From Halorussus gelatinilyticus (GTDB lineage Archaea > Halobacteriota > Halobacteria > Halobacteriales > Haladaptataceae), in the NCBI RefSeq assembly GCF_023238445.1, contig NZ_CP096658.1:496001-560000 (forward strand): a stretch of DNA of 64,000 nucleotides, written 5' to 3'. Below the pieces are notes generated by a model. That model saw only the letters and a list, made by a program, of their open reading frames with translations, was not told the origin of the DNA and did not search any database. A program made the translations under genes and the position numbers. Shown in pieces: positions 53,264 through 63,400 of this stretch (position 1 is its first letter; each line of letters begins with the position of its first letter).

Positions 53264-55303
53264 CTACGATTTCCGCAGTTTGCCTCTTGTCTCGTAGATC
53301 TTGCCGTTCTGTTTCAGCGAGTCGATGTCATGCCTAATCTTCTCCTCATCCATGTCGATGATCTCCGCGACCTCTTCGGCGGTCGTCCCGTCTTGGTCCT
53401 CAATGATGGCAAGCACCTGTTTTCGCCGGTCCCGCTGGCTCTTCGACTGCCCCGTCTCAACTACGTCCACATCGAACTGCCCGCTCTCGGGGTCGATGCC
53501 GACCTGCTCCATCGACTTCCGAACCAGCGTGAGGGCACGGTCCACGTCCTCTCGCCGAACTTCGTCGGAGAGACGCACCCGTGCAGACGCCTCAGCGAGG
53601 CGTTCGATGGCTTCTTCTTGTCGGTAGGTCACCGGCACTGGGTTGTCTTCTTCGTCGGCGTTGGCGAGACGGATCTTCAGGAATTCCTCACGGAGGTACT
53701 CTTGGGTCTCCTCATTCTCTGCCCGGATGTACGGCGTCACCTCGTCCTTCGCATAGGCGATGTACGCACGCAGCGTCTGGTGGGGGATATCCGGCTCGAT
53801 GCTTTTCCGCTCTTCCTCGGTGAGCTCCTTGCCGAGCTCCTTTTTTGCCTTCGCCCGCCGGGACCGCATCTGGTGGTTGACGACTCCTCGGTCAGTCTCC
53901 TTGTCGGGCGAGTCGGAGACCATGAACATCAGATCGAACCGCGACATCAGTGTCGGTCCGAGGTCAAGTTGTTCGGCAATCGGCTCGTAGTTATCGAACC
54001 GTCCGTATTTTGGGTTTCCCGCCGCTAGCATTGCGGTGCGCGCGTTCAGTGTCGCGTTGATTCCTGCTTTGTTTACCCGGACTTTCTGACTCTCTAGGGC
54101 GTCGTGGAGAGATGAAATGACGTTGTCGTTGACCTTATCGATCTCGTCGATACACGCGACGCCGCCGTCAGCGAGGACGAGAGCACCTGCTTCGAGGCCC
54201 CATTCGGCGTCGCCGAAGTCGTCGGCTACCGCCGCCGCGGTTAACCCTGCAGCCGTGGCTCCCTTTCCTGAGGCGTACGTTGAGCGCGGCGCGAGGTCAT
54301 TGGCTGCCTTCAGGAAGGTCGATTTTCCGCAGCCAGGGTCACCCATCAGGAGAAGGTGGGAGTCCCCGCGCGTCTGCCCGCCGCGGGACCACCCGCCGAA
54401 CAGTTGGAGCGCGATGGCGAGTTTCACAACCTCGTGTCCTTCGTGTCCCGGGTTGATCGATTGAACTAGCAGGTCGTACGGGTCACCATGCTCGCCGGCG
54501 GCAATGGCCTCTATCTCGTCTCGGTGTTCGGAGATGTCGATGTCGTCGTAGGAACTCTCCTCTCGGACGACTGCCTGCCCGTCTACGGTGGTGTCGAAGT
54601 CAAGCGACTGGTTACTCCCAGGTTCCTCGGTGTCGAGAATACCGGTGAGGGTGACGCGATCACCGGCGTCGAACGACTGAATGAGGTCGTCTTCAAGATG
54701 GACGTCGATGGTCTCGCCCTCACCACCTTTCGTGCGCTCGGGCGGCTGCTGAATCCGAGCGAACTGGTGGTCGGTCCACGTGCTGGCCGACGAGTCGGGA
54801 CGGAATGGACCCTGTCGTTCGCATCCCTGACACTCGTGCGGTTCATCAAGTTGGTCACCGGTCTGCAGGATATCCGTCTGGGTTCCGCAGCGCTGGCATT
54901 CGAAGGTGGCTTCGACGATGCGTGGCTTCACCGCGCTGACCTTCTGGACCTGGCCGCGAATCCCTAGCAGCTTCCCGATGTTCTCCTTACGTGGAACTTC
55001 CGCGACGTCGAGGACGATGTCGTCTGGTAGGTCGTGGATGCGGACGTGAGCGTCGGATAGACTGACGTCCACGGGCAGGTCGTACAGTCGAAGCGCCTCT
55101 TCGAAGTACTCCAGCATCTCTCGCGGATGCTCTTGGATGTCGTCCGCGAGATCGGGGTCGAATCGGAAGACGTCATCGTAGCGTACGTGGAGTGAGCGTT
55201 GCTCTTGCGGGTAGTGCTGAGCGAGCTGTGCGACTTCCTCCCGGTAGTAGTCCCGGAGGAATCCTATCAAACGTTCGGTGATATCTTGGTGTTCTGCTCT
55301 CAT
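53264..55303 (-). CDS. mcm: MCM replicative-type DNA helicase on a mobile element
   Basis: The protein (679 residues from ATG 55303; 686 from ATG 55324) has the whole archaeal MCM layout: N-terminal domain A, a zinc finger (FECQRCGTQTD ... HECQGC), OB fold, Walker A LMGDPGCGKSTFLKA, Walker B GGVACIDEIDKV, Arg finger LMSRFDLMF and a C-terminal winged helix (TTAEEVAEIIDMDEEKIRHDIDSLKQNG). I prefer 55303 because the core-genome MCM family begins close to the first helix. No intein is visible at the Walker A site. An element-borne MCM next to an integrase is a known haloarchaeal theme: self-replication or recruitment by the element. Confidence 0.95.
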   Translation of the reverse strand: MRAEHQDITERLIGFLRDYYREEVAQLAQHYPQEQRSLHVRYDDVFRFDPDLADDIQEHPREMLEYFEEALRLYDLPVDVSLSDAHVRIHDLPDDIVLDVAEVPRKENIGKLLGIRGQVQKVSAVKPRIVEATFECQRCGTQTDILQTGDQLDEPHECQGCERQGPFRPDSSASTWTDHQFARIQQPPERTKGGEGETIDVHLEDDLIQSFDAGDRVTLTGILDTEEPGSNQSLDFDTTVDGQAVVREESSYDDIDISEHRDEIEAIAAGEHGDPYDLLVQSINPGHEGHEVVKLAIALQLFGGWSRGGQTRGDSHLLLMGDPGCGKSTFLKAANDLAPRSTYASGKGATAAGLTAAAVADDFGDAEWGLEAGALVLADGGVACIDEIDKVNDNVISSLHDALESQKVRVNKAGINATLNARTAMLAAGNPKYGRFDNYEPIAEQLDLGPTLMSRFDLMFMVSDSPDKETDRGVVNHQMRSRRAKAKKELGKELTEEERKSIEPDIPHQTLRAYIAYAKDEVTPYIRAENEETQEYLREEFLKIRLANADEEDNPVPVTYRQEEAIERLAEASARVRLSDEVRREDVDRALTLVRKSMEQVGIDPESGQFDVDVVETGQSKSQRDRRKQVLAIIEDQDGTTAEEVAEIIDMDEEKIRHDIDSLKQNGKIYETRGKLRKS

Positions 55304-55517
55304 ATCGATTTGTTGGAGCTCCACAACACCCTTGCCGGCGTGTGGTTCCCGGACCGGAGCGAGCGGAGCGAGCGGTCAGCGAGCATACCATCAGCTAACC
55401 GACCTTTATTTACAACTGCCTCTACCGTACAACCACTACGGCCTCAGAGGGAATCGTCTGAGACCAACCCCGTCGGCGGGGGCTTCCCACCTCCGAGGTG
55501 TTGTGGGGCTCCCACAG

Positions 55518-56087
55518 TTACTCGCCTCCGTTCCTCCGACGGTGACCGACGACGCCGCCGGGGAGGTCGCCATTCTCCAGGTTCAACTTTAGCCGACTCT
55601 CCCCGCCGGAGTTGCTCTCGTACCAGAGGATGTCCGTTTTCCCGACGAGACGTGGTGCCTTCCGAAGGTCGTCATAGAACGTCGTGCGGTCGATATCGGG
55701 GTACTTCAGCGCCGCCTCAGCCTGTTCCTTGTTCAGCGAAGCCTTCGCATCCCGACCGCGCTCACGCTCTGTCTCAGCCGCCTTCTTCAGGTGTTGGATG
55801 AGTGTAATACGGCGTTGCTTCGCGGTCATCTCGTCGCTGCTTTCGACAAGAGACAGCAGGTCAGTGCGCGCGTCCAAGCGCTCAATCTCCGTTCGGAGGT
55901 TCTCGTTCTCCTGCCAGAGGTCTTCGACCTCGTCATGGAGCGCGTCGCGTTCCTCGCGGACATCGTCAAGTTCAGTTTCGAAAGACTCGATCCGTTTTGA
56001 GTGAGCCTCAAGCCGCGCCGCGATGGCTCGGAGTTTTGGAGTGTCGTCTCCGTCCAGAGACTCTCCGTTCTGCTGCTGACTGCTCAC
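55518..56087 (-). CDS. Coiled-coil protein with C-terminal helix-turn-helix-like segment
   Basis: A 189-residue protein: a coiled coil at about residues 25-80 (ERDALHDEVEDLWQENENLRTEIERL), then TAKQRRITLIQHLKKAAETE and a helical unit with YPDIDRTTFYDDLRKAPRLVG that resembles a DNA-binding helix-turn-helix. It lies upstream of the MCM gene on the same strand, 193 bp away, and is typical of proteins found beside replication genes in haloarchaeal plasmids and proviruses; role unproven. Confidence 0.75.
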   Translation of the reverse strand: MSSQQQNGESLDGDDTPKLRAIAARLEAHSKRIESFETELDDVREERDALHDEVEDLWQENENLRTEIERLDARTDLLSLVESSDEMTAKQRRITLIQHLKKAAETERERGRDAKASLNKEQAEAALKYPDIDRTTFYDDLRKAPRLVGKTDILWYESNSGGESRLKLNLENGDLPGGVVGHRRRNGGE

Positions 56088-56449
56088 ACCAAATTCCTCC
56101 GGCAGTTGGACATTTGATCGGCAGCGTCAGGGACGCTCTCACTGCTTCCGCTCATCGACAACCACCCGGTGGTGGATGATTCACCAATTCTATCTAGTCT
56201 CAGCGCATTCGTTGAGTCCAGTCGCATACTGTATTTTCCTCGTTGTGAAGCACAAGGGACCCAAAGGCGCGGGACAATCACTCCATCCCGACGTCGTTCC
56301 GGTTCTGGGTCCGTGGAATCGTGGCTACTTCCCGCTATGTTTTCACTACTTATAAAGTTTTACAGGAAACCTATCTCTCCCTATAGTTGGTATCCTGCTC
56401 TGGTAGAGACCACAATAACTAATACAGGTGGAGTATTGTAAGCTGTTAA
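56088..56449. other. Divergent regulatory gap of 362 bp
   Basis: Between the divergent coiled-coil gene and the winged-helix gene. It has a TTATAAAG element at 56350-56357 (plus strand) and AT-rich DNA just before 56450 that could be the proximal promoter, plus a small hairpin (56162-56174). A 90-codon open frame here has no protein-like features and is not called. Confidence 0.5.
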
Positions 56450-57085
56450 ATGGAGCTTTCAGATACTGACTGGGGGATCCTCAACCTCTGCAGCGACAAC
56501 CGCGAAACGCGCAAAAACATCGCCGCTGCTTTGGACAAGTCACCCAACTACATCTCGAAAGAACTCTCGAAGCTCAGCGAGATGGGACTTCTCAAACAAC
56601 CAGGTCCAGCCGAGAACTCCGGGATGCACGTCACGACGAAGAAAGGAGAATTTGTCCTTTCGAAACAGGAAAAATACGAACGCCGGCAGTCCGAACTGTT
56701 CGGGGAGCTTGTCAAGTCGGCTGCCGAACTGTCTTGTGAATTATCAGCAGAAGCCGACAAGGAAGTTACTCCGAGCGATATCGTGGTCGTGACCGAACAG
56801 GCGCATGACTTACTTCAGAAACTGGATAACAACAGCGGGATATCCCCACAAGAAGCGGCAGATCGAATTGGGATAAATCTCTACGCGACACAGGGAATCT
56901 TATACGAACTATATTTTTTCGATCTTCTGGATCAAGCAGTCACATCTGAGGGAGAAATCTATGATCTCACCGCCCGTGGTCGGCGACTTCTTGATCAGCC
57001 CGCTCAGACAACTGTGAAGGATGCGAATCGTACGTGGAACATAATTACGTCGAAAGACAAATCCGAACCATCCTTTGATAAGTGA
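56450..57085 (+). CDS. Two-domain winged-helix transcription regulator
   Basis: A 211-residue protein. Residues 1-65 form a winged helix (DWGILNLCSDNRETRKNIAAALDKSPNYISKELSKLSEMGLLKQPG pattern), a helical middle with a coiled-coil-like stretch follows (74-105), and a second winged helix is at about 127-190 (ISPQEAADRIGINLYATQGILYELYFFDLLDQ). It probably regulates element or neighbouring defence genes. The gene is AT-rich. No specific family was identified. Confidence 0.78.
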   Translation: MELSDTDWGILNLCSDNRETRKNIAAALDKSPNYISKELSKLSEMGLLKQPGPAENSGMHVTTKKGEFVLSKQEKYERRQSELFGELVKSAAELSCELSAEADKEVTPSDIVVVTEQAHDLLQKLDNNSGISPQEAADRIGINLYATQGILYELYFFDLLDQAVTSEGEIYDLTARGRRLLDQPAQTTVKDANRTWNIITSKDKSEPSFDK

Positions 57086-57358
57086 ATCGGGCAGAACGAG
57101 CGTGCGTAGTGAGCAGATGGTTCATCGGCTTTGAAGCGAAACAAACATCACAGCCCGCCTGCTGAGGATATCCTCTTTCGCTCTTGCGTAGTACATTGTT
57201 GATGGCCCGCTAACCTGCGTTTTCACCTCTTACTACCCAATCCGATAAAATACATTAGAGCGATTCAAACAGGGGCAAACTAGACGAACAGTAGGTTACT
57301 ACGTCGATATCAACAATCCTCTACGGATGAGCGTTCGGCAATTCCTGCTGTATCTCTT

Positions 57359-58525
57359 CTAGTTGTTAGAAGAACTGCAGGATCTACATCGAATTGAGCC
57401 TTTGATCGTATTCAGGGGGTTCTCTACGCTCAATACACTATCACACGATGAACACTGGACTGTTTCCGTAGTTCCGATCCCACTTCCATATCCGAGCGTC
57501 ACGGTTCGGGAAACTCCTTGCTCAGCCAGTTCGACATCGATCTCTCCCCGTTCGTACTCTACCTGTGTTACCGTCAGAGGAGTCACTCGAATATCCAGCG
57601 CATGCCGCTTCCGAATCTCTTCCTGTTTCTGGGGAAATCCCTGATCGCGCAGTTCCTGCAGAGCACTTAGTTCCGCATCCACCTCTTCATACTCAGCTTT
57701 TGCCTCTTTCCGTTTCTTCAGTGCCTCCACGCGATCGTCCTGATTACTGCCGTTGATCGTTTCACTCAGCTCATCGATCTTCGAGGACAGCTTGGAACGT
57801 TCCTCTTCCAACTCTTGGATCCGTTGTTGTTGCAGTTGCCGGTACTCTTCGACCTCTGCGTCCGCTGCTCTCGATGCCTCATTATGGACCTCATCAATTT
57901 TGTTCTGGATGCTCTGCATCAGCTGATCTTGGGCTGTGCCGAGAAGCGATCGTGCGTCTGATCCCGATAATGAGGACTCCGTGGTAGTGGGAGAACCGTT
58001 CGTGGGTATCGACGTCATTTGAAGAAACGTCTCCTCTAACGCCGGAAGTCTCTGTTCCGAGCGGTGGTCGATGGCGATGGCGCGAAGGAGCTCTTGTTGG
58101 TACTCACTGACGGTTTCGATACTCACCTCGAAGAGAACTACAATCGCTGTGCGGTCGTAATACGGAGTGAACTGGGCCTCCCTGACTTCGACGTCACCTT
58201 CTTTGATCCACTGTGGGATTTCCGCGTCGTCCCGATCGGCTTCTATCGATAGTTTCCCAGTAGGGTGGCGCTCAGTTGCCTCTCTGAGGATCCGCTGAAA
58301 GAACTCACTCTCGGGATGAAGAGACTCTTCAGTAGCATCTTCGTCTCTGTCTGCGCCACAAAGCAACGATAGGCTTCCCGCCGGCAATTCCGTATCCTCA
58401 TTGTCTGGGATCGTAACTTCCCAGGTATCCCCTCGTTTCTCGATGGTCCCACCGAGTGACTCTAAGTAGCGTTCGGCGAAGTCCTCAACGAGGGACTGCG
58501 TGACCGCGAGTGCTTCGTCAGTCAT
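57359..58525 (-). CDS. Coiled-coil protein with C-terminal zinc ribbon, partner of SNF2 helicase
   Basis: A 388-residue protein. N-terminal domain about 1-190 (ESLGGTIEKRGDTWEVTIPDNED, YYDRTAIVVLFEVSIETVSEYQQELLRAIAID), long coiled coil about 200-300 (EVEEYRQLQQQRIQELEEERSKLSSKIDEL), a beta domain (RVTPLTVTQVEYERGEIDVELA) and a final ribbon with VQCSSCDSVLSV and RCRSCSSSNN (two CxxC). The start at 58525 overlaps the SNF2 gene by 8 bp, so the two proteins are made together. I do not recognise the family. The open frame upstream of 58525 is not coding. Confidence 0.8.
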   Translation of the reverse strand: MTDEALAVTQSLVEDFAERYLESLGGTIEKRGDTWEVTIPDNEDTELPAGSLSLLCGADRDEDATEESLHPESEFFQRILREATERHPTGKLSIEADRDDAEIPQWIKEGDVEVREAQFTPYYDRTAIVVLFEVSIETVSEYQQELLRAIAIDHRSEQRLPALEETFLQMTSIPTNGSPTTTESSLSGSDARSLLGTAQDQLMQSIQNKIDEVHNEASRAADAEVEEYRQLQQQRIQELEEERSKLSSKIDELSETINGSNQDDRVEALKKRKEAKAEYEEVDAELSALQELRDQGFPQKQEEIRKRHALDIRVTPLTVTQVEYERGEIDVELAEQGVSRTVTLGYGSGIGTTETVQCSSCDSVLSVENPLNTIKGSIRCRSCSSSNN

Positions 58526-60272
58526 CGCCTTCCCCCAAGTCGAATCCTTCGAAGACGCCGTTGTTGAACTGCTCCAGTTTGTCAGCGAGCTCGCTCTGTT
58601 CTTGCAGATCGACGGCCATCGCTTCGAAGTCGTTCTCCAGATCAACCTCTGAATCAGCATTGACGAGTCGGTCGAAAATCTGGTCCTCGAAGCTTGTCCC
58701 TGACTCTTCTAACCGACTCAAGATCGAACTTAGCTCGCCCACACTTTGTTGGAACAAATCGATTTTGTGGTAGAGACGCTCCAGTACGTATTCTTCAACA
58801 GTATCCTTTAGCGCCATGTTGAAGATGAAGACATCCCGTTTCTGTCCAATCCGGTGTACACGTCCAATACGTTGTTCGACGCGCATCGGATTCCACGGCA
58901 AGTCTAAATTAACCAACATATTACAAAACTGTAAGTTTCGACCTTCGCTCATTGAGTCGGTTGAAACGAGGACCCCACCCTCCTCCTCGAAGTCCTCAAT
59001 AATCAGTTCCTTCTCGCTACTGGAGTGGCCACCGTGGAACGCGTGTACCGTGTACCCCTCCGCAGCGAGCCTATCGAGAATCTCCTGTTGAGTTGCTCGG
59101 AACTGCGTGAAGACGATGACTCGCCCCATCTCGACGTTGTCACGGGCTTCTTCGACAATGTCCAGAAGTCGTTCCTGTTTGGTGACCGTATCGATCTCAT
59201 CGATCAGATCTAAAATGGACTCCAGTTCGTCCGCGTGCGTGAGCTCCGACTGGTCGTAGAGTCGCTTCTCGATGGTCTTCTTGAGTGCGACCGGGCTGCT
59301 GACGACCTCCTTCTGCAAGAGCATCAGTACGAGCTTCTGCCCCTGGTCTTGGCTGTAGGCACCTTTCACATAGTCAGAAACCGCCTGATAGAGTTCGCGT
59401 TCCTTCGGGGTTGGATTGAACGTCCGTGTGTCGATCGTCCGGTCCGTGAAGTCAATATCCGTGTCCTCCCGTCGGTTTCGGATCATAACCTTGTTTAGGC
59501 GGTCCTGTAGTTCGTCTCGATTCACCAGCGTCTCTTGATTGCTGTTGACGAAGTACTGGTGGAAGACGTCGCGTGTGCCGAACAGTCCGGGTCGAAGTAG
59601 CGAGACGACGTTGTAGAGGTCGGTCAGCTCGTTCTGAATCGGCGTCGCCGTCAGGAAGAACGCGTAGTTGTAGGAGAGCCGGTCAATCAGGTCGTAACGG
59701 TCCGTCTCCTCGTTTTTGACGTAGTGGGCTTCGTCGAGGACCAGAACGTCCCAGTCGCGGTTGAGGACAGTCTGACGGTGTCGCTCGCTCTTCGCAGTGT
59801 CGATACTTGCGATGATGTAGTCGTGGGCGTCGAAGTCTTCGAACTCGTCGTCGTAGTTGCAGACGAAGTTGAGCCCGAACTTCTCACGGAGTTCGGCCTG
59901 CCACTGTTTCGCCAGTTGTGCAGGAGTGAGGATGAGGACGGACTCGTCCGTCTCTCGGAAGTGCATCTCCTTGAGAATCATCCCGACCTCGATGGTCTTT
60001 CCGAGGCCGACTTCGTCCGCGAGAAGGGCTTTCCCGTCCATCTCGAAGAGGGCCCGATAGGCGGCGTCCACCTGATGTTCGAGTAGCTTGACGGAGTTTT
60101 CGTCTAGTTCTTTCAGCGACCGAAGTTCGGAGTCCGGCTGGCCCGCCTGGAGACGAACGGCTTGGATGGTTTGTAAATGATCCTCCTCTGCACCATCTCC
60201 AGACAACGAATCGGGAATATCGTCCGCAGACTCGTGTGTGACCTCAACATCAACGAGGTCGTAGCTTCCCAT
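58518..60272 (-). CDS. SNF2/HepA-type superfamily 2 helicase
   Basis: The 584-residue protein has the SNF2 motor: Walker A LLADEVGLGKTIEVGMIL, motif Ia LILTPAQLAKQW, DEAH-box VLVLDEAHYVKNEETDRY, LTATPIQNELTDLYN, and in lobe 2 VIVFTQFRATQQEIL, LVSTDSMSEGRNLQF and the RIGRVHRIGQ motif VI. No nuclease or methylase domain is fused. ATG 60272 is the family-like start (MGSYDLVDVEVTH). It is divergent from the DUF499 ATPase, start codons 142 bp apart, implying shared control. Confidence 0.92.
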   Translation of the reverse strand: MGSYDLVDVEVTHESADDIPDSLSGDGAEEDHLQTIQAVRLQAGQPDSELRSLKELDENSVKLLEHQVDAAYRALFEMDGKALLADEVGLGKTIEVGMILKEMHFRETDESVLILTPAQLAKQWQAELREKFGLNFVCNYDDEFEDFDAHDYIIASIDTAKSERHRQTVLNRDWDVLVLDEAHYVKNEETDRYDLIDRLSYNYAFFLTATPIQNELTDLYNVVSLLRPGLFGTRDVFHQYFVNSNQETLVNRDELQDRLNKVMIRNRREDTDIDFTDRTIDTRTFNPTPKERELYQAVSDYVKGAYSQDQGQKLVLMLLQKEVVSSPVALKKTIEKRLYDQSELTHADELESILDLIDEIDTVTKQERLLDIVEEARDNVEMGRVIVFTQFRATQQEILDRLAAEGYTVHAFHGGHSSSEKELIIEDFEEEGGVLVSTDSMSEGRNLQFCNMLVNLDLPWNPMRVEQRIGRVHRIGQKRDVFIFNMALKDTVEEYVLERLYHKIDLFQQSVGELSSILSRLEESGTSFEDQIFDRLVNADSEVDLENDFEAMAVDLQEQSELADKLEQFNNGVFEGFDLGEGDD

Positions 60273-60414
60273 AGTTTCGTAGAGACAGGTTCGCGTCAAA
60301 TACGTTTGGTGACCGGAAAACACTGGACGGTCCGTCTGCTTGGCTCCGAGGGAGGAGGTATTCGCAAGACCATAGTGTTTATTGGGTGGCCAAGAGGTGT
60401 GTTTAAGTATCAAG

Positions 60415-63400
60415 ATGGCACAGTCAGGATCCCTGTCGAATACCCTCGAAGACACGGTGACCCTCAGTCGTGAGCTTCGAGAAGAGGGGCAAATTGACGG
60501 TCAGGTAAAGCTCTACAACGTCGATGACGATGAGGAGTTCGAGTCAGACGCGGAACTCTTCTTCGAGCGAACCCTGATGACCCAGGGGCTCCGTGAGGCG
60601 CTTTCGATTCTCCGCGATTCGCTCACGGGCGATGACCCGCGCGGGACGCACATCCTCTACGGTCCGTACGGCAGTGGGAAGTCCCACCAGATGGTGGCGC
60701 TGTACCACTGCTTCGACGACCCCGACGCAGCAGGTACGTGGGCAAGCGACTCGGTCGAAGGGTTCGAGACGGCCCTCCCGGAATCAGCGACGCCGATTAC
60801 GGTCGCCATGCAGAACGAGCAGTACGAGTACCTCTGGGAGCCGTTCTTCGAAGCGCTTGATTACGACCCTGGAACGTACAGCTCGGGCGGATATCCCGAC
60901 ATGCAGACGATTCAGGAGGCCGTCGGCGACGACACGGTCGCGTTCTTCGTGGACGAACTCGAAGACTGGTTCGACACACTCCAGGGCGACCGCAAGAGCG
61001 CAAACAAAGCCTTCCTCCAGTCGCTCCTCGAATCGACCGCGCTCTCGGATCTCGAACTATACACCATCGTCTCCGTCCTGCGTGAGGGCTCCGAGGTCCA
61101 CGACATCCTGAATCGGGAACAGGCGGTCGAGGTCAACATGAACAATCAAGTGGACAAACGCGAGGTCCTGCGTCACCGCCTGATCGATTCGGTTAACGAG
61201 AACGCTGCCCGGGAGATCGTCAATGGGTACTTCGATGCCTACGACCAATCAGATCACGTCTCCATTCCCGATGATCTGCTGTCGGAGATGCACGATCTGT
61301 ATCCGTTCCACCCTGTGCTTCTGGACGCGCTTGAGACGCGGTACTACGCTGACGAGGATAACCAGAACACGCGAGGGATGATCTACCTCTTCTCGAAGGT
61401 TCTCCTGGAGATGCAGGATCAGACGGATCTGATCACGCACGGTGATATCGATGCTATCGAGTTCGAGGACGAGTTGGCGAAGATCAACTACGAGCGACTG
61501 AACGCGGCGACGGGCGACATCAAAAGCCGCATCGATGAAGACGATGTTCCCCACGGCCGACGTATTCTGAACACGATCCTCCTGTACTCGCTGAAGCCGA
61601 GCGAGGGCGAGGGTGCAGAGGTTTCGGAGATCGTCATGGGTGCCTACCAGACTGGCGATCTCGTCTCCGACGTTGTCCTCAATCTCGAACGTCTCCACGG
61701 TGTCGCGTGGCATCTCCACAAGCTGAACGGGAAGTACGCGATCCGCGACCGGCAGAACCCGAACGCGCTCATCCGGAACGCGGCCGTGGACGTCTCCGAG
61801 ACGTCGGCGAAGGCTGAAGTCGCGGACTTCATCACCGATATCTTCGGGTCGAACGCACACCCGGTCGGATTCCGGACGAACGATATGCGGGACATCCCAG
61901 ACGACCGCGAGGTCAAGGTCGTCGTGAAGGACGACCAGTGGACGAACGAGGAGGTCGAGAAGGTCATCACGAACGACGGTCGTGGCCGCGAGTGGCGTAA
62001 CACGCTCGTGTTCGTCCAACCCTCGGGCGACAAAGCCATCGAGTCGGGGACACGGTATATCGACAAAGCACGGTACATCGAGGGCGCACGGCAGGTCCTC
62101 GCCGACGAATCTCTCGATGACGAAATCCGGACGTCGATCAAGGGTATGCGGGAGCAGGAGGAGAACGAACTCCGCGAAGAACTCCAGCTCCTGTACGGTG
62201 AGGTGCTTGACGGGAACGACCTGCTCAACGACTGGGGACAGATGACGCCGATGGAACTCGACGTCTACGTTCACGACGAGGCAGAGCTGAATGCGTCGAA
62301 CATCGCGGACTCAGCATCTGCTGATCCGTTTGACCTCCAGTCGGACGTCTGGGCTATCGCTGAGGACCTTCTGGAGCGACGCGGAGAAATTTCGGTCGAG
62401 GATATCTACGAGCAGTTCCTCCGCGACCCGGAGCTACCGATCCCCGGCAGTGCGAACGACGTGCTGAATGCGACGGTGAAAGCGCTCTCGGACAAACCGG
62501 TGCTCGCCCGTGACACTGGTGGGTTCCGCGACGATCTCTCCGGCAGTTCGCTGGACACCGTCCTCGTCCAGCAAGACGATGTGGACGTATGGGGCGTCGA
62601 TGACGTCGAACAGGAACTGCGTCAACGGTTCGGGAGCGGAACGACCGCGCTCGATATCGGTGACTTTGAACTGGAGCTCGTCGAAGACGGCGAGATCTGG
62701 ATCGACGGCGACAGTCACGACGTCGTGATGCGGGCCATCGGTCGGCTCGCTCGTGAGGAGCAGTACGTCATTGTCAAAGGGAACGAGATCCTCGATAAAC
62801 CACAGTCCGACGCGACGGTCCGAGACGTCGGCGGCGCGGAGGTCGTCGGTGCGTCGTCCCTCGTAGACCGCATCGAGACGCATATCGACGACGACGGCTA
62901 TGCGAACCTCGACACGATCATCGGCGAAATCCGTGCCGAGGAGTCGGTGTTCCTCCCGCCGGACGAGACCGAGTCCGTCGCCCGCGAGGCGGTCAACGAA
63001 TTCCTCGTAGACGACTACGTCCTGGAAGCCGGCGGTCGGTACCTCGGATCGCTGGGAGACCGTGACCCGACGACGGTAAAGATCGTCCCGACCGTTCCCG
63101 AACGGATCGGCGACCAGATCCTGGAGTACATCGAGGACCTGGACCCGGGTGACCAGTTCACGGTGAACAAGGTCACGGATCGGTTCGACAGCAGTGTTAC
63201 CGAGTACATGGTGCGGACGTACCTGCTGGAGAACATTGGAAAGGACGAAGAACCCGAGTACGTCGTCAACACGACCGGCTCGGAGAAAGCCTCCGACTGG
63301 GTCCCTGGGTACCCGTTCCGGAAGGCAGACACGGAGATTCCCACGTGGCGCTTCGAGTACAACGGCGACGACGTTGCCGCGATGCGGAGCAAGTGGCGGA

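Noticed and set aside
52855-53337. 160-codon plus-strand frame across the recombinase/MCM gap
   Set aside because: It overlaps the coding ends of both neighbours and is Ser/Thr/Arg-rich with no recognisable motif.
56169-56441. 90-codon frame before the winged-helix gene
   Set aside because: Compositionally unlike a protein; occupies the divergent promoter region with TATA elements.
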